A model generated the notes under the pieces. That model did not search any database. It saw nothing but the letters and a program-made list of their open reading frames with translations, and was not told the origin of the DNA. Below are positions 46,685 to 55,196 of a stretch of 64,000 nt of DNA, piece by piece. How positions within the stretch are numbered: the first letter of the stretch is position 1; the number at the start of each line of letters is the position of its first letter. The position numbers and the translations under genes were made by a program. Where the stretch lies: positions 3,547,501 through 3,611,500 of the forward strand of contig NZ_CP047491.1 of assembly GCF_009931115.1 (NCBI RefSeq). The letters are read 5' to 3'. The DNA comes from Microbulbifer hydrolyticus. GTDB taxonomy: Bacteria; Pseudomonadota; Gammaproteobacteria; Pseudomonadales; Cellvibrionaceae.

Positions 46685-47449
46685 ATGAATACTGCAAATT
46701 ACCCCGACCTGCGCGACAGCGCGGTCTTTATCACCGGCGGTGGTTCGGGCATTGGTGCAGCGTTTGTACGGGCATTCTGTCGCGCCGGCGCGCGTGTCGC
46801 CTTCGTATCGCTGGACGCGTCCAAGGCGCTGTCTCTGTGTGCGGATGTCGAAGCCGAAACGGGTGTGGCGCCGCTATTCCAGCGCTGTGACATCAATGAT
46901 GTGGAACATCTGCAACAGTGTATCGCCGACGCCGCGGAGAAGATCGGAGATATCAGGGTCCTGATCAATAACGCCGCTCGCGACACGCGGCATACCTTGC
47001 AGGGCATGGATGTGACCGGCTGGGATGAATCCCTGAATACCAATCTGCGACCGCACTTCTTTACCGCACAGAAGGTATCCCCCGGAATGCGCGCGCTCGG
47101 GGGCGGCAGCATTATCAATGTAGGTTCCAATTCCGCGATGCTCGGGCATGCCGGCTATCCCGCCTACGTCACCGCCAAGGCGGGTATCGTCGGGCTGACA
47201 AAGGCGCTCGCACGGGAGCTGGGCGCGGATAATATTCGCGTAAATGCGCTGGTGCCCGGGTGGGTAATGACCGAGCGGCAAAAGCAGTTGTGGGTTACGG
47301 AGGAGGCGCTACAGGAGTGCCTCGAGCAACAGTGCCTGAAGGACACCATTGCCGAGCAGGATATTGCCGACGCGGCACTGTTCCTTGCCTCCGGCGCGGC
47401 GCGCATGATTACGGCACAAGCACTGGTGGTGGACGGAGGACGCGCCTAA
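46685..47449 (+). CDS. Short-chain dehydrogenase/reductase, possibly a sugar dehydrogenase
   Basis: A 254-aa classical SDR. The cofactor motif is TGGGSGIG (19-26), followed by NNAA (about 98-101), the catalytic Ser in SNSAMLGHAGYPAYVTAKAG with Y-x-x-x-K, and a C-terminal LVVDGGRA. Its operator is identical to that of the adjacent convergent sugar transporter, and related boxes control the xylan genes. A pentose dehydrogenase (xylose or arabinose oxidation) is therefore a reasonable guess, not a demonstrated function. Cytoplasmic. Confidence 0.88.
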   Translation: MNTANYPDLRDSAVFITGGGSGIGAAFVRAFCRAGARVAFVSLDASKALSLCADVEAETGVAPLFQRCDINDVEHLQQCIADAAEKIGDIRVLINNAARDTRHTLQGMDVTGWDESLNTNLRPHFFTAQKVSPGMRALGGGSIINVGSNSAMLGHAGYPAYVTAKAGIVGLTKALARELGADNIRVNALVPGWVMTERQKQLWVTEEALQECLEQQCLKDTIAEQDIADAALFLASGAARMITAQALVVDGGRA

Positions 47450-47585
47450 CGCGTCGCATCGTTTGTCGCACCTAGGCCGATATTGTGCGGATACAGGTTG
47501 TGCGCGGGCTGTGCCGCGCCAGAAACCGATGGGAAAACGGTCGGAAAAGCAGCCAGTAAGACGCTCGCCGTTAAACTCCTGACAA

Positions 47586-49049
47586 TCAGCCCTGCATCTG
47601 CTCCAGCTCGCGCCCCTTGGTCTCGCGTACAAACTTGCTGACAAAGAAGATCGAAATGAAAGCGCACAGCGCATAGATGCCGTAACTGCCGGAGAGCTGG
47701 ATGCTGACCAGCAGGATCGGGAACGACAGGGTGATACCAAAGTTGGCGAGCCACTGGGCCAGGCCAGAGACCGCAAGGCCGGAACCGCGGATCTGGTTGG
47801 GGAACATTTCTCCCAGCATTACCCACATGACCGGGCCCCAGGAAGCATTGAAGAACACCACATAACCGTTGGCCGCCAGCAGTGCAACGGTACCGATGGT
47901 GTTCGACAAACTCAGGGAGCCGGTCTCATCGAGGGTGGCCTGGGAAAAGGAAACGGCCATGATCGCCAGGGTCACCGCCATACCGATGGAACCGAACCAC
48001 AACAGCGGCTTGCGGCCGATCTTGTCTACCAAAATCAGCGCGGTAATCACCGCGGCAATACTTACTGCACCGGACACCACATTGATCAGCAGTGCATCGC
48101 TCTCGGTAAAGCCGACGGATTGCCACAGCACCGCGCCGTAGTAGAACACCACGTTGATCCCCACCAGCTGCTGGAATACCGCCAGGCCGATGCCGACCCA
48201 TACGATGCTGCGCAGCTTGCCGGTCTTGGCATCTTTCAGGTCCGATAGGCTGGGGCGATGGTCATCGGCCAGCGAGCCGCGGATATCGCGCTCCTTTTCA
48301 GCTGCGGCGCGCGCGCCGAACAGACGGGTCAGCACCGAGCGCGCGCTATCGCCGCGTCCGCTGGCGACCAGGAAGCGCGGGCTTTCGGGAATAAAGTACA
48401 GGCCGATCAGAAAGATGGCGGCGGGGATCAGCTCGATCCAGAACATCCAGCGCCAGGCCTCAAACCCCATCCAGAATTCGGTGGTGGAGGCGCCGGCAAA
48501 TTTGGCGATCGCGTAGTTACTGAGGAAGGCGGCGGTGAGACCACAGATGATCGCTACCTGCTGCACCGTGGCCAGCCTGCCCCGGTAGGCGGCGGGCGCC
48601 ACCTCGCTGATATAGGCGGGCGTCATCACACTGGCGGCGCCGACGGCAAGGCCGCCGAGAATGCGGTAGAACACAAACTCCAGCGAGCCGGTGGCAACAC
48701 CGGAGCCCCAGGCAGACACGATAAACATGATCGCGGAGGCCACCAGCAGCGCCTTGCGCCCGTATTTGTCGGCGAGGGTACCGGCGAAGAAAGCGCCGAT
48801 GGCGCAACCCAGCAGCATGGAGGCCACATTAAAGCCGGTACCGGCGGAATCAGAATTGAACGCGGTCTGCAGGCCTTCCACAGTGCCGTTGATCACACCG
48901 CTGTCGAACCCGAACAGGAAGCCGCCGATGGTGGCCACACCGCTGATGGCAATGACCAGGCCGTGATTTGTTTCTGCGTGAAGGGATTCGGAGCCCGCGA
49001 CTCCGGGCGCAGCATCGACCGCTGCACCGCTGCTGACGGTGGTATTCAT
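47586..49049 (-). CDS. Sugar porter MFS transporter (XylE/GalP type)
   Basis: A 487-aa 12-TM sugar:H+ symporter. Signatures are GGFLFGFDSGVINGTVEGLQ in TM1, the PESPRFLVASGRGD loop before the central domain, QQLVGINVVFYYG in TM7 and a VRETKGRELEQMQ C-terminal PETKG-like motif. It has a soluble N-terminal extension of about 30 residues. D-xylose import is likely from the XylE-like motifs and the operator shared with the SDR. Inner membrane. Confidence 0.93.
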   Translation of the reverse strand: MNTTVSSGAAVDAAPGVAGSESLHAETNHGLVIAISGVATIGGFLFGFDSGVINGTVEGLQTAFNSDSAGTGFNVASMLLGCAIGAFFAGTLADKYGRKALLVASAIMFIVSAWGSGVATGSLEFVFYRILGGLAVGAASVMTPAYISEVAPAAYRGRLATVQQVAIICGLTAAFLSNYAIAKFAGASTTEFWMGFEAWRWMFWIELIPAAIFLIGLYFIPESPRFLVASGRGDSARSVLTRLFGARAAAEKERDIRGSLADDHRPSLSDLKDAKTGKLRSIVWVGIGLAVFQQLVGINVVFYYGAVLWQSVGFTESDALLINVVSGAVSIAAVITALILVDKIGRKPLLWFGSIGMAVTLAIMAVSFSQATLDETGSLSLSNTIGTVALLAANGYVVFFNASWGPVMWVMLGEMFPNQIRGSGLAVSGLAQWLANFGITLSFPILLVSIQLSGSYGIYALCAFISIFFVSKFVRETKGRELEQMQG

Positions 49050-49167
49050 CTTATTCTCTCACTCACTGCGGGCCGCTTGGCGGCTCCGATTTATTATCGC
49101 CAAACCCTGTTTTACCCCAGCGGGCGCCGGTCTGGACAGCACCTTTATACAATTAATCGGACAAATA

Positions 49168-49181
49168 TGTAAACGATTACA
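49168..49181. promoter_or_regulatory. Operator TGTAAACGATTACA before the MFS gene
   Basis: 119 bp upstream of the transporter ATG, identical to the site at 46464 and one base different from the TGTAAACGTTTACA palindromes in the xylan locus. Confidence 0.68.
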
Positions 49182-49339
49182 GGGGGCTGGGCGGAAATGG
49201 CGCAGGGGCCAACCCGGATGTGTTTAGCGCTTCTCCCCCTGACATCCTTCTGAGCAAACCATTACCTCCGACTACCTTTCAATAGGAACGAAATACTGCA
49301 CAATCCCTGAAGCACCGGACACACCATGGAGAAAGCCCG

Positions 49340-50386
49340 ATGAGTTTGAACCAGTCCACCAAACACAACCGCCGCCTGGTACTCGCATCCCGCCCCACGG
49401 GCGCACCGAGCAACGACAACTTCCGCCTCGAGCAGACCGACATCCCCAAGCCCGCCGACGGTCAGGTGCTCCTGCGCACCGTGTTTCTCTCCCTCGACCC
49501 GTATATGCGCGGGCGCATGAGCGATGCCCCGTCCTATGCGGAGCCGGTGGCGATCGACGACGTCATGGTGGGCGGCACCGTGAACCGCGTGGTGGAATCG
49601 AAACTGGAGGGGTTCAGCGCGGGCGACTGGGTGCTCTCCTACACCTGTGGCTGGCAGGACTATGCCCTGTCCGACGGCACCATGCTGATCAACCTCGGCA
49701 CGGGCCCCACCCATCCCTCGCTGGCATTGGGCCTGCTCGGCATGCCGGGCTTTACCGCCTATATGGGCCTGCTGGATATCGGCGCCCCCAAGGAGGGGGA
49801 AACCCTGGTGGTGGCCGCCGCCACCGGCCCGGTGGGCGCCACCGTGGGCCAGATCGGCAAACTGAAAGGCTGTCGTGTAGTGGGCGTTGCCGGCGGCCCG
49901 GAGAAATGCGATTTTGCGGTGAAAGAGCTGGGCTTTGATACGTGTATCGATCACTACGCCGACGATTTTGACCAGCAACTGGCCGCCGCCTGCGGGGACG
50001 GGATCGACGTGTACTTCGAGAACGTTGGCGGCAAGGTATTCGACGGCGTGCTGCCCCTGCTGAACACCAAGGCGCGCATCCCGGTGTGCGGCCTGGTCGC
50101 CCGCTACAACGCCACCGAACTACCCGAGGGCCCCGACCGCCTCAGCCTGCTGATGGGCACAATCCTCACCAAGCGCCTCAAGGTGCAGGGGTTCATCATT
50201 TTTGACGATTACGGGTACCGTTACGACGAGTTCTACCAGCAGATGTCCCGCTGGTACGCGGACGGAAAAATCAAATACCGCGAGCAGGTCGTCGATGGCC
50301 TGGAGCAGGCACCGGAGGCGTTCGCCGGGATGCTGGAGGGCAAGAACTTCGGCAAGCTGGTGGTGCGGGTGGGAGAGGACGACTGA
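49340..50386 (+). CDS. NADPH-dependent medium-chain reductase, CurA-like
   Basis: A 348-aa zinc-independent medium-chain dehydrogenase/reductase. The motif FLSLDPYMRGRMSDAPSYAE (50-69) is characteristic of the YncB/CurA and prostaglandin-reductase group. The nucleotide-binding region is VVAAATGPVGATVGQIGKLK and GVAGGPEKCDF. DVYFENVGGKVFDGVLPLLN and KRLKVQGFIIFDDYG follow. It reduces enone double bonds with NADPH in the cytoplasm; the natural substrate is unknown. Single gene. Confidence 0.93.
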   Translation: MSLNQSTKHNRRLVLASRPTGAPSNDNFRLEQTDIPKPADGQVLLRTVFLSLDPYMRGRMSDAPSYAEPVAIDDVMVGGTVNRVVESKLEGFSAGDWVLSYTCGWQDYALSDGTMLINLGTGPTHPSLALGLLGMPGFTAYMGLLDIGAPKEGETLVVAAATGPVGATVGQIGKLKGCRVVGVAGGPEKCDFAVKELGFDTCIDHYADDFDQQLAAACGDGIDVYFENVGGKVFDGVLPLLNTKARIPVCGLVARYNATELPEGPDRLSLLMGTILTKRLKVQGFIIFDDYGYRYDEFYQQMSRWYADGKIKYREQVVDGLEQAPEAFAGMLEGKNFGKLVVRVGEDD

Positions 50387-50520
50387 GCCGCACCTAACAA
50401 AAACTAAGGTCACAATACCGGCTTGAGGCCGCAGACTCACCGCGCATTCTGCCAGCCGCCAGAATCCACTTGGCGTTGGCAGAAAGCGAGAGGGCGGCGC
50501 TCAGCTTTGGTCGCGGGCAC

Positions 50521-51051
50521 TCAGGCCTCGGTGGTAGACGCACACACCTCGAGCAATTGTTCATGCAATGGCAGCAGCGCCTGCTCCAGTGCTCGCTTCA
50601 GTGCAGCCTGAAACTCGCTATCGGTGCCCGACCAGTTTAGCCCCACATAGCGACCGCGAAAGAGTACGGGTTGAGCACCCTCTTCATTGGTCACACTCAC
50701 AACCACCACGGCGGACTTTGAAGTAGCCAGCGGATGTATGTAGGCGCGCTTCACCGTGATCTGCAGCCCGCCCGCTTCGCCACCGAAAACGACTGGTGGC
50801 CCACTCCCCTCGAGAATGGACTGAACCATCCCCTGTATCGCCTGATCTTCAAGCTCGTTGAGAGGGCGGGACTTCACGCTTTCGTCATCCACTTTGATTG
50901 CTGCGGGGCAACTGGAGATCAGCGGCGACGTCTCGGTCGAACTCGAGGCCGCCTGGCCACCGCCATTCAGCGAGAGTTGTGTATGGGAGTGCTGGCTGGT
51001 GCAGGCCGACATACTCAGCATGGCGGCCAGCAGCGCAAATCCCCTACGCAT
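50521..51051 (-). CDS. Putative lipoprotein, second gene of a coupled pair
   Basis: A 176-aa protein from ATG 51051 (MRRGFALLAAMLSMSAC), with a lipobox cysteine at residue 17. A long Ser/Thr/Gln-rich segment follows, then a compact domain with LQITVKRAYIHPLA and VVVSVTNEEGAQPVLFRGRY. Its ATG overlaps the stop of the upstream lipoprotein gene (TGATG), so translation is coupled. Family not recognised; probably anchored to the outer membrane. Confidence 0.78.
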   Translation of the reverse strand: MRRGFALLAAMLSMSACTSQHSHTQLSLNGGGQAASSSTETSPLISSCPAAIKVDDESVKSRPLNELEDQAIQGMVQSILEGSGPPVVFGGEAGGLQITVKRAYIHPLATSKSAVVVVSVTNEEGAQPVLFRGRYVGLNWSGTDSEFQAALKRALEQALLPLHEQLLEVCASTTEA

Positions 51052-52112
51052 CAGAATACATTGCCCCACAGGGTGTAAACCGGTGCGTAGCGGTATTTGG
51101 AAAGCAAGGTGCCATCTGGCTGACGGGTAATGACCATACCCTGCTCATCCTTCTCGAGCAGCTGGGGCTCCTGCAAACCTTTGTTCTTTTCACCCTCAGG
51201 CTGAACAGGCAGCGGGTACTGACCACTCAGGTCTTTGAAAATCAGCTTGGCCAGAATCTGGGGAGCCGCGGTCAGCTCATCGCGCAGGAGTTTGGCGTCG
51301 TTGGCGAGCCACACACCACCGGCCGGATCATGTCCGGGGACTGGCAGAGTCTCGGTTTTAAGCTTGGCCAACTCTTTGTTCAGTTTTTTCTGATTGCGGG
51401 AGATCTGCGATTTGCTCAGTTCGCCTTCTACAGGATATTCCTGTTTCAGACGCGCAGCCTGCTCTTCCTGCTCTTCAGGCGTCAACCGGCGAATAGAGCC
51501 GTTGTGGGGATAGGACTGTACTTTGGCAGAGTTTTTATAGACCGGCTTGGCTTTGTTTTTGCTGCGACCATCGAATGCCGTTTCTTTATCATACAGCGCA
51601 TAGTCCGCGGTAAATTCGATCACTTGCGCTCCCGGCTTGAGGCTGTAGTTTGTCGTTACCAGCAGCAGCAAATCTTCCTGAACGGCCGGCAGATAGTTCG
51701 CCACCTTTGTGCCCTCGGGGAGCTGCTCGCTGACCAGTCGAGTATCGGCTACCCAGTCGATCTGCTGCAGGTTTCCGCGAAACGCCTCTTCCACCATATT
51801 GCGTACGTTGAGATCCAGGGTTGCATTGCGGTAGGGCTCCACAGCGGATTCCGCATCTTTTGCCCGGGAGTTGTTTACCGAAGCATCCACGGCGGCGCCA
51901 ACCAGCGCCCCCACCAGCCCGAATTGCGCTCCCGCAGAACCTCCGGCATTGGAAGGCACAAATTCTTTAACGATCTCTTCCTGCTGAACCTGGGAAACAA
52001 ACTTGAGCGATTGCTTGCCCTGCACAGGGGTAGGGTCGAAGTTTTCATACGGCGTGGTGGAACAAGCGGAAACAAGGACAATACCCGAGGCCGCTAACAG
52101 CTTTTTAATCAT
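51051..52112 (-). CDS. Putative lipoprotein, first gene of a coupled pair
   Basis: A 353-aa protein with signal MIKKLLAASGIVLVSACSTT (lipid on C17). A short glycine/alanine segment (SAGAQFGLVGALVGAAVDAS) could touch a membrane. A large domain contains DLLLLVTTNYSLKPGAQVIEF and ADYALYDKE, and a charged helical stretch (about 215-255) is rich in K, E and Q. Family not recognised. It forms an operon with the overlapping downstream lipoprotein gene. The promoter lies in 52113-52236, just outside the integrated element. Confidence 0.8.
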   Translation of the reverse strand: MIKKLLAASGIVLVSACSTTPYENFDPTPVQGKQSLKFVSQVQQEEIVKEFVPSNAGGSAGAQFGLVGALVGAAVDASVNNSRAKDAESAVEPYRNATLDLNVRNMVEEAFRGNLQQIDWVADTRLVSEQLPEGTKVANYLPAVQEDLLLLVTTNYSLKPGAQVIEFTADYALYDKETAFDGRSKNKAKPVYKNSAKVQSYPHNGSIRRLTPEEQEEQAARLKQEYPVEGELSKSQISRNQKKLNKELAKLKTETLPVPGHDPAGGVWLANDAKLLRDELTAAPQILAKLIFKDLSGQYPLPVQPEGEKNKGLQEPQLLEKDEQGMVITRQPDGTLLSKYRYAPVYTLWGNVF

Positions 52113-52236
52113 GGAATCCCCATTTTTATTGGCGTTTTTTTATTTAGCCGGGAATTCTAACAACAGAATTGTCTATCTGGTCATATATAAATAGTCATAT
52201 AAGTCACACGCTACCGGAGGCGGCCGCGTTATAGAG

Positions 52237-52248
52237 ACAAAAAAGCCC
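52237..52248. other. Candidate left attachment core (attL)
   Basis: ACAAAAAAGCCC, repeated at 63680-63691. The 12-mer is terminator-like, and a third copy occurs at 52420 inside the element, so assignment is uncertain. Confidence 0.35.
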
Positions 52249-52351
52249 TGCTATATCTCGCCGCATTGCGGAGCGCAACACCCGCTAGGCCCCGAGAGGC
52301 CAAGGGTTACGGGCTCTTAGTGTCCTCGCCCAAGGGAGGGTCACTAGGTTG

Positions 52352-52372
52352 GCGAACCGTTTAGCGAACCGT
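52352..52372 (+). repeat. Left arm-type repeat pair GCGAACCGT
   Basis: GCGAACCGT at 52352 and 52364 (12-bp period), followed by CTGGGC. A similar pair is found at 63533/63544 near the integrase end, and inverted at 55788/55800. Probable integrase or excisionase arm sites. Confidence 0.55.
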
Positions 52373-52421
52373 CTGGGCGCAGGAAGCGCCACCACCTTCT
52401 CGGGCGAGCGCATTGTGGCAC

Positions 52422-52449
52422 AAAAAAGCCCAGCGGGCAGGCTGGGCTT
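52422..52449 (-). terminator. Terminator of the leftward satellite operon
   Basis: A 9-bp stem AAGCCCAGC/GCTGGGCTT with a 6-nt loop and a T-run leftward, 42 bp after the last gene of the block. The interval 52113-52490 otherwise holds only the host promoter, the left end of the element and arm repeats. Confidence 0.88.
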
Positions 52450-52490
52450 AGCGCGAAATAAGGGGTTGGCGGGAGACTCCCGCCCTTGGC

Positions 52491-52769
52491 TTACAGAGCC
52501 GCCAGTGGGACGTTCCCGCCCCGGTCAACGGTCGGCAGCCCCAGGCTGTTACCGGGCTGGCCTACCACCCCGTTGCCCTGTAGGGCGAACTGTACTCCGG
52601 GCGCAATCTCCGTCACAGCGAAGTTATCAAAGGTGGTAGCCGAACCGCCCACCAGGGCGCGAGCAGCGGCCGGGGCGCTGGCGGCATCTGCGGCCTCCAC
52701 AACGAGGGCGTTCAGGCCATCAGAGCGGCGCTTGTTGGGTTGGTCGGCGAATACGAGAAAGTGTGCCAT
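52491..52769 (-). CDS. Small satellite protein, unknown
   Basis: A 92-aa protein, MAHFLVFADQPNKRRSDGLN to GGNVPLAAL, with GGAGGAA just upstream of the ATG. Ala/Gly-rich, no membrane segment. Last gene of the leftward block, 18 bp after the previous gene. No family recognised; a small decoration or accessory phage protein would fit. Confidence 0.65.
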   Translation of the reverse strand: MAHFLVFADQPNKRRSDGLNALVVEAADAASAPAAARALVGGSATTFDNFAVTEIAPGVQFALQGNGVVGQPGNSLGLPTVDRGGNVPLAAL

Positions 52770-52787
52770 GGGTTCCTCCTGCTGGGA

Positions 52788-53156
52788 TTAGTGCACTAGG
52801 GTCGTGTTGGTAAGAAAGGCCGTTCGCCCACCGAGGAGGACGTAGGCCGACAAGCCGAGCTGTTCTGTTTGGTGTGCGGCAGCGATGCCAGAGGGTGGCA
52901 TATGCGCACCCTCGGCAACGTCCACCCACCTATTGGGGTTGCCGCGAAGTACCCAGCCGAAAAACGGTGCTATTCGGCGCAGGTCAACTCCGCATACCTT
53001 TGCAAAGCGAGAAACGGTGGACACGTCGGGCTTAGGAATGCCCCTCGCAGAGCAGTAGGCGGCAACCGCCAAAATGGCAGTCAGTTCGCTATCCGGGAGC
53101 AGTCGCATTAGCTCCTGGAGTAGCTGTTCGTTTGTAAGCTCATTCACCTGCGTCAT
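52788..53156 (-). CDS. Small satellite protein, unknown
   Basis: A 122-aa protein from ATG 53156 (MTQVNELTNEQLLQELMRLL) with AAGGAGG 6 nt upstream; a GTG two codons earlier is too close to the ribosome-binding site. Helical N-terminus, then ILAVAAYCSARGIPKPDVST and LSAYVLLGGRTAFLTN. It overlaps the upstream gene by 17 bp. No family recognised. Confidence 0.68.
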   Translation of the reverse strand: MTQVNELTNEQLLQELMRLLPDSELTAILAVAAYCSARGIPKPDVSTVSRFAKVCGVDLRRIAPFFGWVLRGNPNRWVDVAEGAHMPPSGIAAAHQTEQLGLSAYVLLGGRTAFLTNTTLVH

Positions 53157-53943
53157 CACCACCTCCTTGCTCAGCCAGAGCAGAGTGCTGCGGTTTTCGA
53201 GGCGCTGTTACAGGCCCTTTATTGGCGAGCCCACGGGAAATTTTGCTTAGCGGGTCATGCTGGTTCTGCCCACGAACGAGGGCTTGGCCAATGGCCAGTG
53301 CTTCGTCCAGCTCGCGGGTCAGGCGAGAAAATTCTCGGTAGTTGTCGAAGATTGGAAAGCCCCCTTCCTCAACCGAAACATCTGGCCCCATCTCCTGCAT
53401 TAGGTCGGAGGGGTTAATGGCTCGGTCGCTGGGCTTCTTGCCTTCCTCGTGGGCGAGAATGGCGGTTAGCAATACACCGTTCTGTTCGGTAAGAGCGTGT
53501 CCGGCGAGGTTACGAATGGCTTGGGAGCCGAGGCCCTTCAGGCTTTCGGCGTAAGTGGTGCGAGCCTTGGCGGTTTCCGCACTGCCCAGAGTAGCAATAT
53601 CCAGCGCAGCACGGGCATTACCCAGCGCCCCGCCATGCTCCTCTAGCATTGCCTTGGTCTTCGCCAGTTCTTTTAGGTTCAGCCCAGCAGTCTCGCGGGC
53701 TGGGTGGTAAATCTTGTCAATCTGCTCTCGGATTAGTGCGGCGCGGGCTTCACGCTTTGCCGCCGAAGAGAGCTTCTTAATGTGCGGGTGTTGGGCATCA
53801 ACTTGGACAGGCGCATTCTTTACAGTATCTGCGACCTTCGCGGAGAGCGCGGACACTACACCGTGTCGGCTCTTTACGTCTTTGGCCAGCTCGCGCACTT
53901 GGCCGAGTGTTAGCTGCCGTTGCAGCGGAATGGTCTTGGGCAT
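53140..53943 (-). CDS. Satellite helical protein, unknown
   Basis: A 267-aa protein from ATG 53943 (MPKTIPLQRQLTLGQVRELA; AGAGGAC upstream). Strongly helical and Ala/Lys/Glu-rich, with long predicted helices at about 60-130 and 190-225 and a disordered tail (KPQHSALAEQGGGDDAGE). The composition recalls scaffolding or head-remodelling proteins of satellites, but I see no diagnostic motif. Overlaps the next gene by 17 bp. Confidence 0.7.
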   Translation of the reverse strand: MPKTIPLQRQLTLGQVRELAKDVKSRHGVVSALSAKVADTVKNAPVQVDAQHPHIKKLSSAAKREARAALIREQIDKIYHPARETAGLNLKELAKTKAMLEEHGGALGNARAALDIATLGSAETAKARTTYAESLKGLGSQAIRNLAGHALTEQNGVLLTAILAHEEGKKPSDRAINPSDLMQEMGPDVSVEEGGFPIFDNYREFSRLTRELDEALAIGQALVRGQNQHDPLSKISRGLANKGPVTAPRKPQHSALAEQGGGDDAGE

Positions 53944-53998
53944 GTTGTCGTCCTCTCTGGTGAGGTGCGCCAGCACTGTTGCCGACGCTACGAAACCA

Positions 53999-55048
53999 TC
54001 ATGCCTCCTGCTGTTCGGAATTCGTCTCAGCGATCCATTCTTTTCCTGGGAGCAGGCGATACCGCACAGAACCCTTGCGCCCCACTCGGTAGGAAAAAAT
54101 TGGCTGCCTGAGAGAGCGGCGCAGACGATTAACTACCGAGCCAATTTTCTGTTCAGTCTGGCCCGGTATACAGCCAGCTAATTCAGCCGCACTTAGCCCT
54201 TCCCGATGGCGCCCAATCTCAGCCAACGCTGCAGCATCAAGCGAACCTTCCTGTGGGCATTGTGGTGCTTGTGGGGTGCAAGGGTTCTGTAGCTCGTCCA
54301 CCAAACGAAACAGAAAGTTGTCCAACGGCCAAGGTGCCTTGCCCTCATTCCTGCGGAAACGCGCCCGTCGGAGTAGCGCCGCGATTTGTGTGGGCGCTGG
54401 CTTAGGTTCGGGCTTCGGTTCGGGTTTGGGCTTTGGCTTTGGCTTTGGCTTTGGCTTTGGCTTTGGCTTTGGCTTTGGCTTAGGCTTAGGCTTAGGTTCG
54501 GGCTTAGGTTCGGGCTTCGGTTTTGGCTTTTGCACTCCCCTCAGCTTAAGTTGCCCACCGGACCCGGCTGCCCACCCCTCCCGTAAAAGTATCGCGTTGT
54601 GTTTTTCGGGCGGGCCAAATATTCGCTCCGCCTTCTCTCGGAGAAGGTCATCGTCAATGCCCAGAAGCCCAGTAAACAACTGTCGCCGCTTCGCATATTC
54701 GTTAGGCATCTTCGCTGTAAGGAAGATTCGCGCCTCGGTGGAAATTTTTCTTGCTGTGTGCAGCGAAACACCACCTGTTCTTACTACCCCTCCCCGAGCA
54801 TCAGACCACGCCAGCCATAGTGCTGCCGCCGCTAGCCGTCGCATCGGGCTCGCCTCAGGCTCCTCAAAGTCAGACTCCTGCGCATATGAGCCGCCGATGT
54901 TTACGCGACGAGGGTTTTCGTATGTTGCGGCAATAGACCACTTAGCATCGGCATCCGCATTTCGCTGTGTTGGCCGGGAATTTAAGCTGCCCACCATTTT
55001 ATTGTCTGTGCTCTTTGTTCGTTTGCGTACCATGCTGCTCAGCCGCAT
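53999..55048 (-). CDS. Satellite protein with long KP/EP repeat linker
   Basis: A 349-aa protein from ATG 55048 (GGGAG about 4 nt upstream). The N-terminal domain (about 1-165) includes MPNEYAKRRQLFTGLLGIDD. A 45-residue linker of KPKP and EPKP repeats, encoded by a 6-bp tandem repeat (about 54407-54531), leads to a C-terminal domain with LDNFLFRLVDELQNPC and a winged-helix-like end (LAEIGRHREGLSAAELAGCI, NRLRRSLRQPIFSYRVGRKG). A DNA-binding role is plausible. It overlaps the upstream 65-aa gene by 50 bp. Upstream in-frame ATGs up to 55162 exist but fall inside that gene. Confidence 0.68.
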   Translation of the reverse strand: MRLSSMVRKRTKSTDNKMVGSLNSRPTQRNADADAKWSIAATYENPRRVNIGGSYAQESDFEEPEASPMRRLAAAALWLAWSDARGGVVRTGGVSLHTARKISTEARIFLTAKMPNEYAKRRQLFTGLLGIDDDLLREKAERIFGPPEKHNAILLREGWAAGSGGQLKLRGVQKPKPKPEPKPEPKPKPKPKPKPKPKPKPKPKPKPKPEPKPEPKPAPTQIAALLRRARFRRNEGKAPWPLDNFLFRLVDELQNPCTPQAPQCPQEGSLDAAALAEIGRHREGLSAAELAGCIPGQTEQKIGSVVNRLRRSLRQPIFSYRVGRKGSVRYRLLPGKEWIAETNSEQQEA

Positions 55049-55196
55049 TTTTCTCCCACGCAGTAATCCCGTCATCAGTCTGGGGGTAGTCGGGCTCCCA
55101 TCCCCAAGGGACTCTGCGTGGCTTGTATCCGTACTGGTCAACATGGCCCAGCACAACATCAACCTCAGCTAGGAAGTCGCGGAATCGGTTCGGCAT
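54999..55196 (-). CDS. Small satellite protein, unknown (65 aa)
   Basis: MPNRFRDFLAEVDVVLGHVD, then QYGYKPRRVPWGWEPDYPQT and a charged tail. It overlaps the 3' end of the TerS-like gene by 32 bp and the start of the next gene by 50 bp. Composition looks like real protein. Function unknown. Confidence 0.6.
   Translation of the reverse strand: MPNRFRDFLAEVDVVLGHVDQYGYKPRRVPWGWEPDYPQTDDGITAWEKNAAEQHGTQTNKEHRQ

Noticed and set aside
52420..52431. Third ACAAAAAAGCCC copy as the attachment core
   Set aside because: It is the T-run and stem of the leftward operon's own terminator and lies inside the arm repeats, so the outer copy is preferred, though not excluded.
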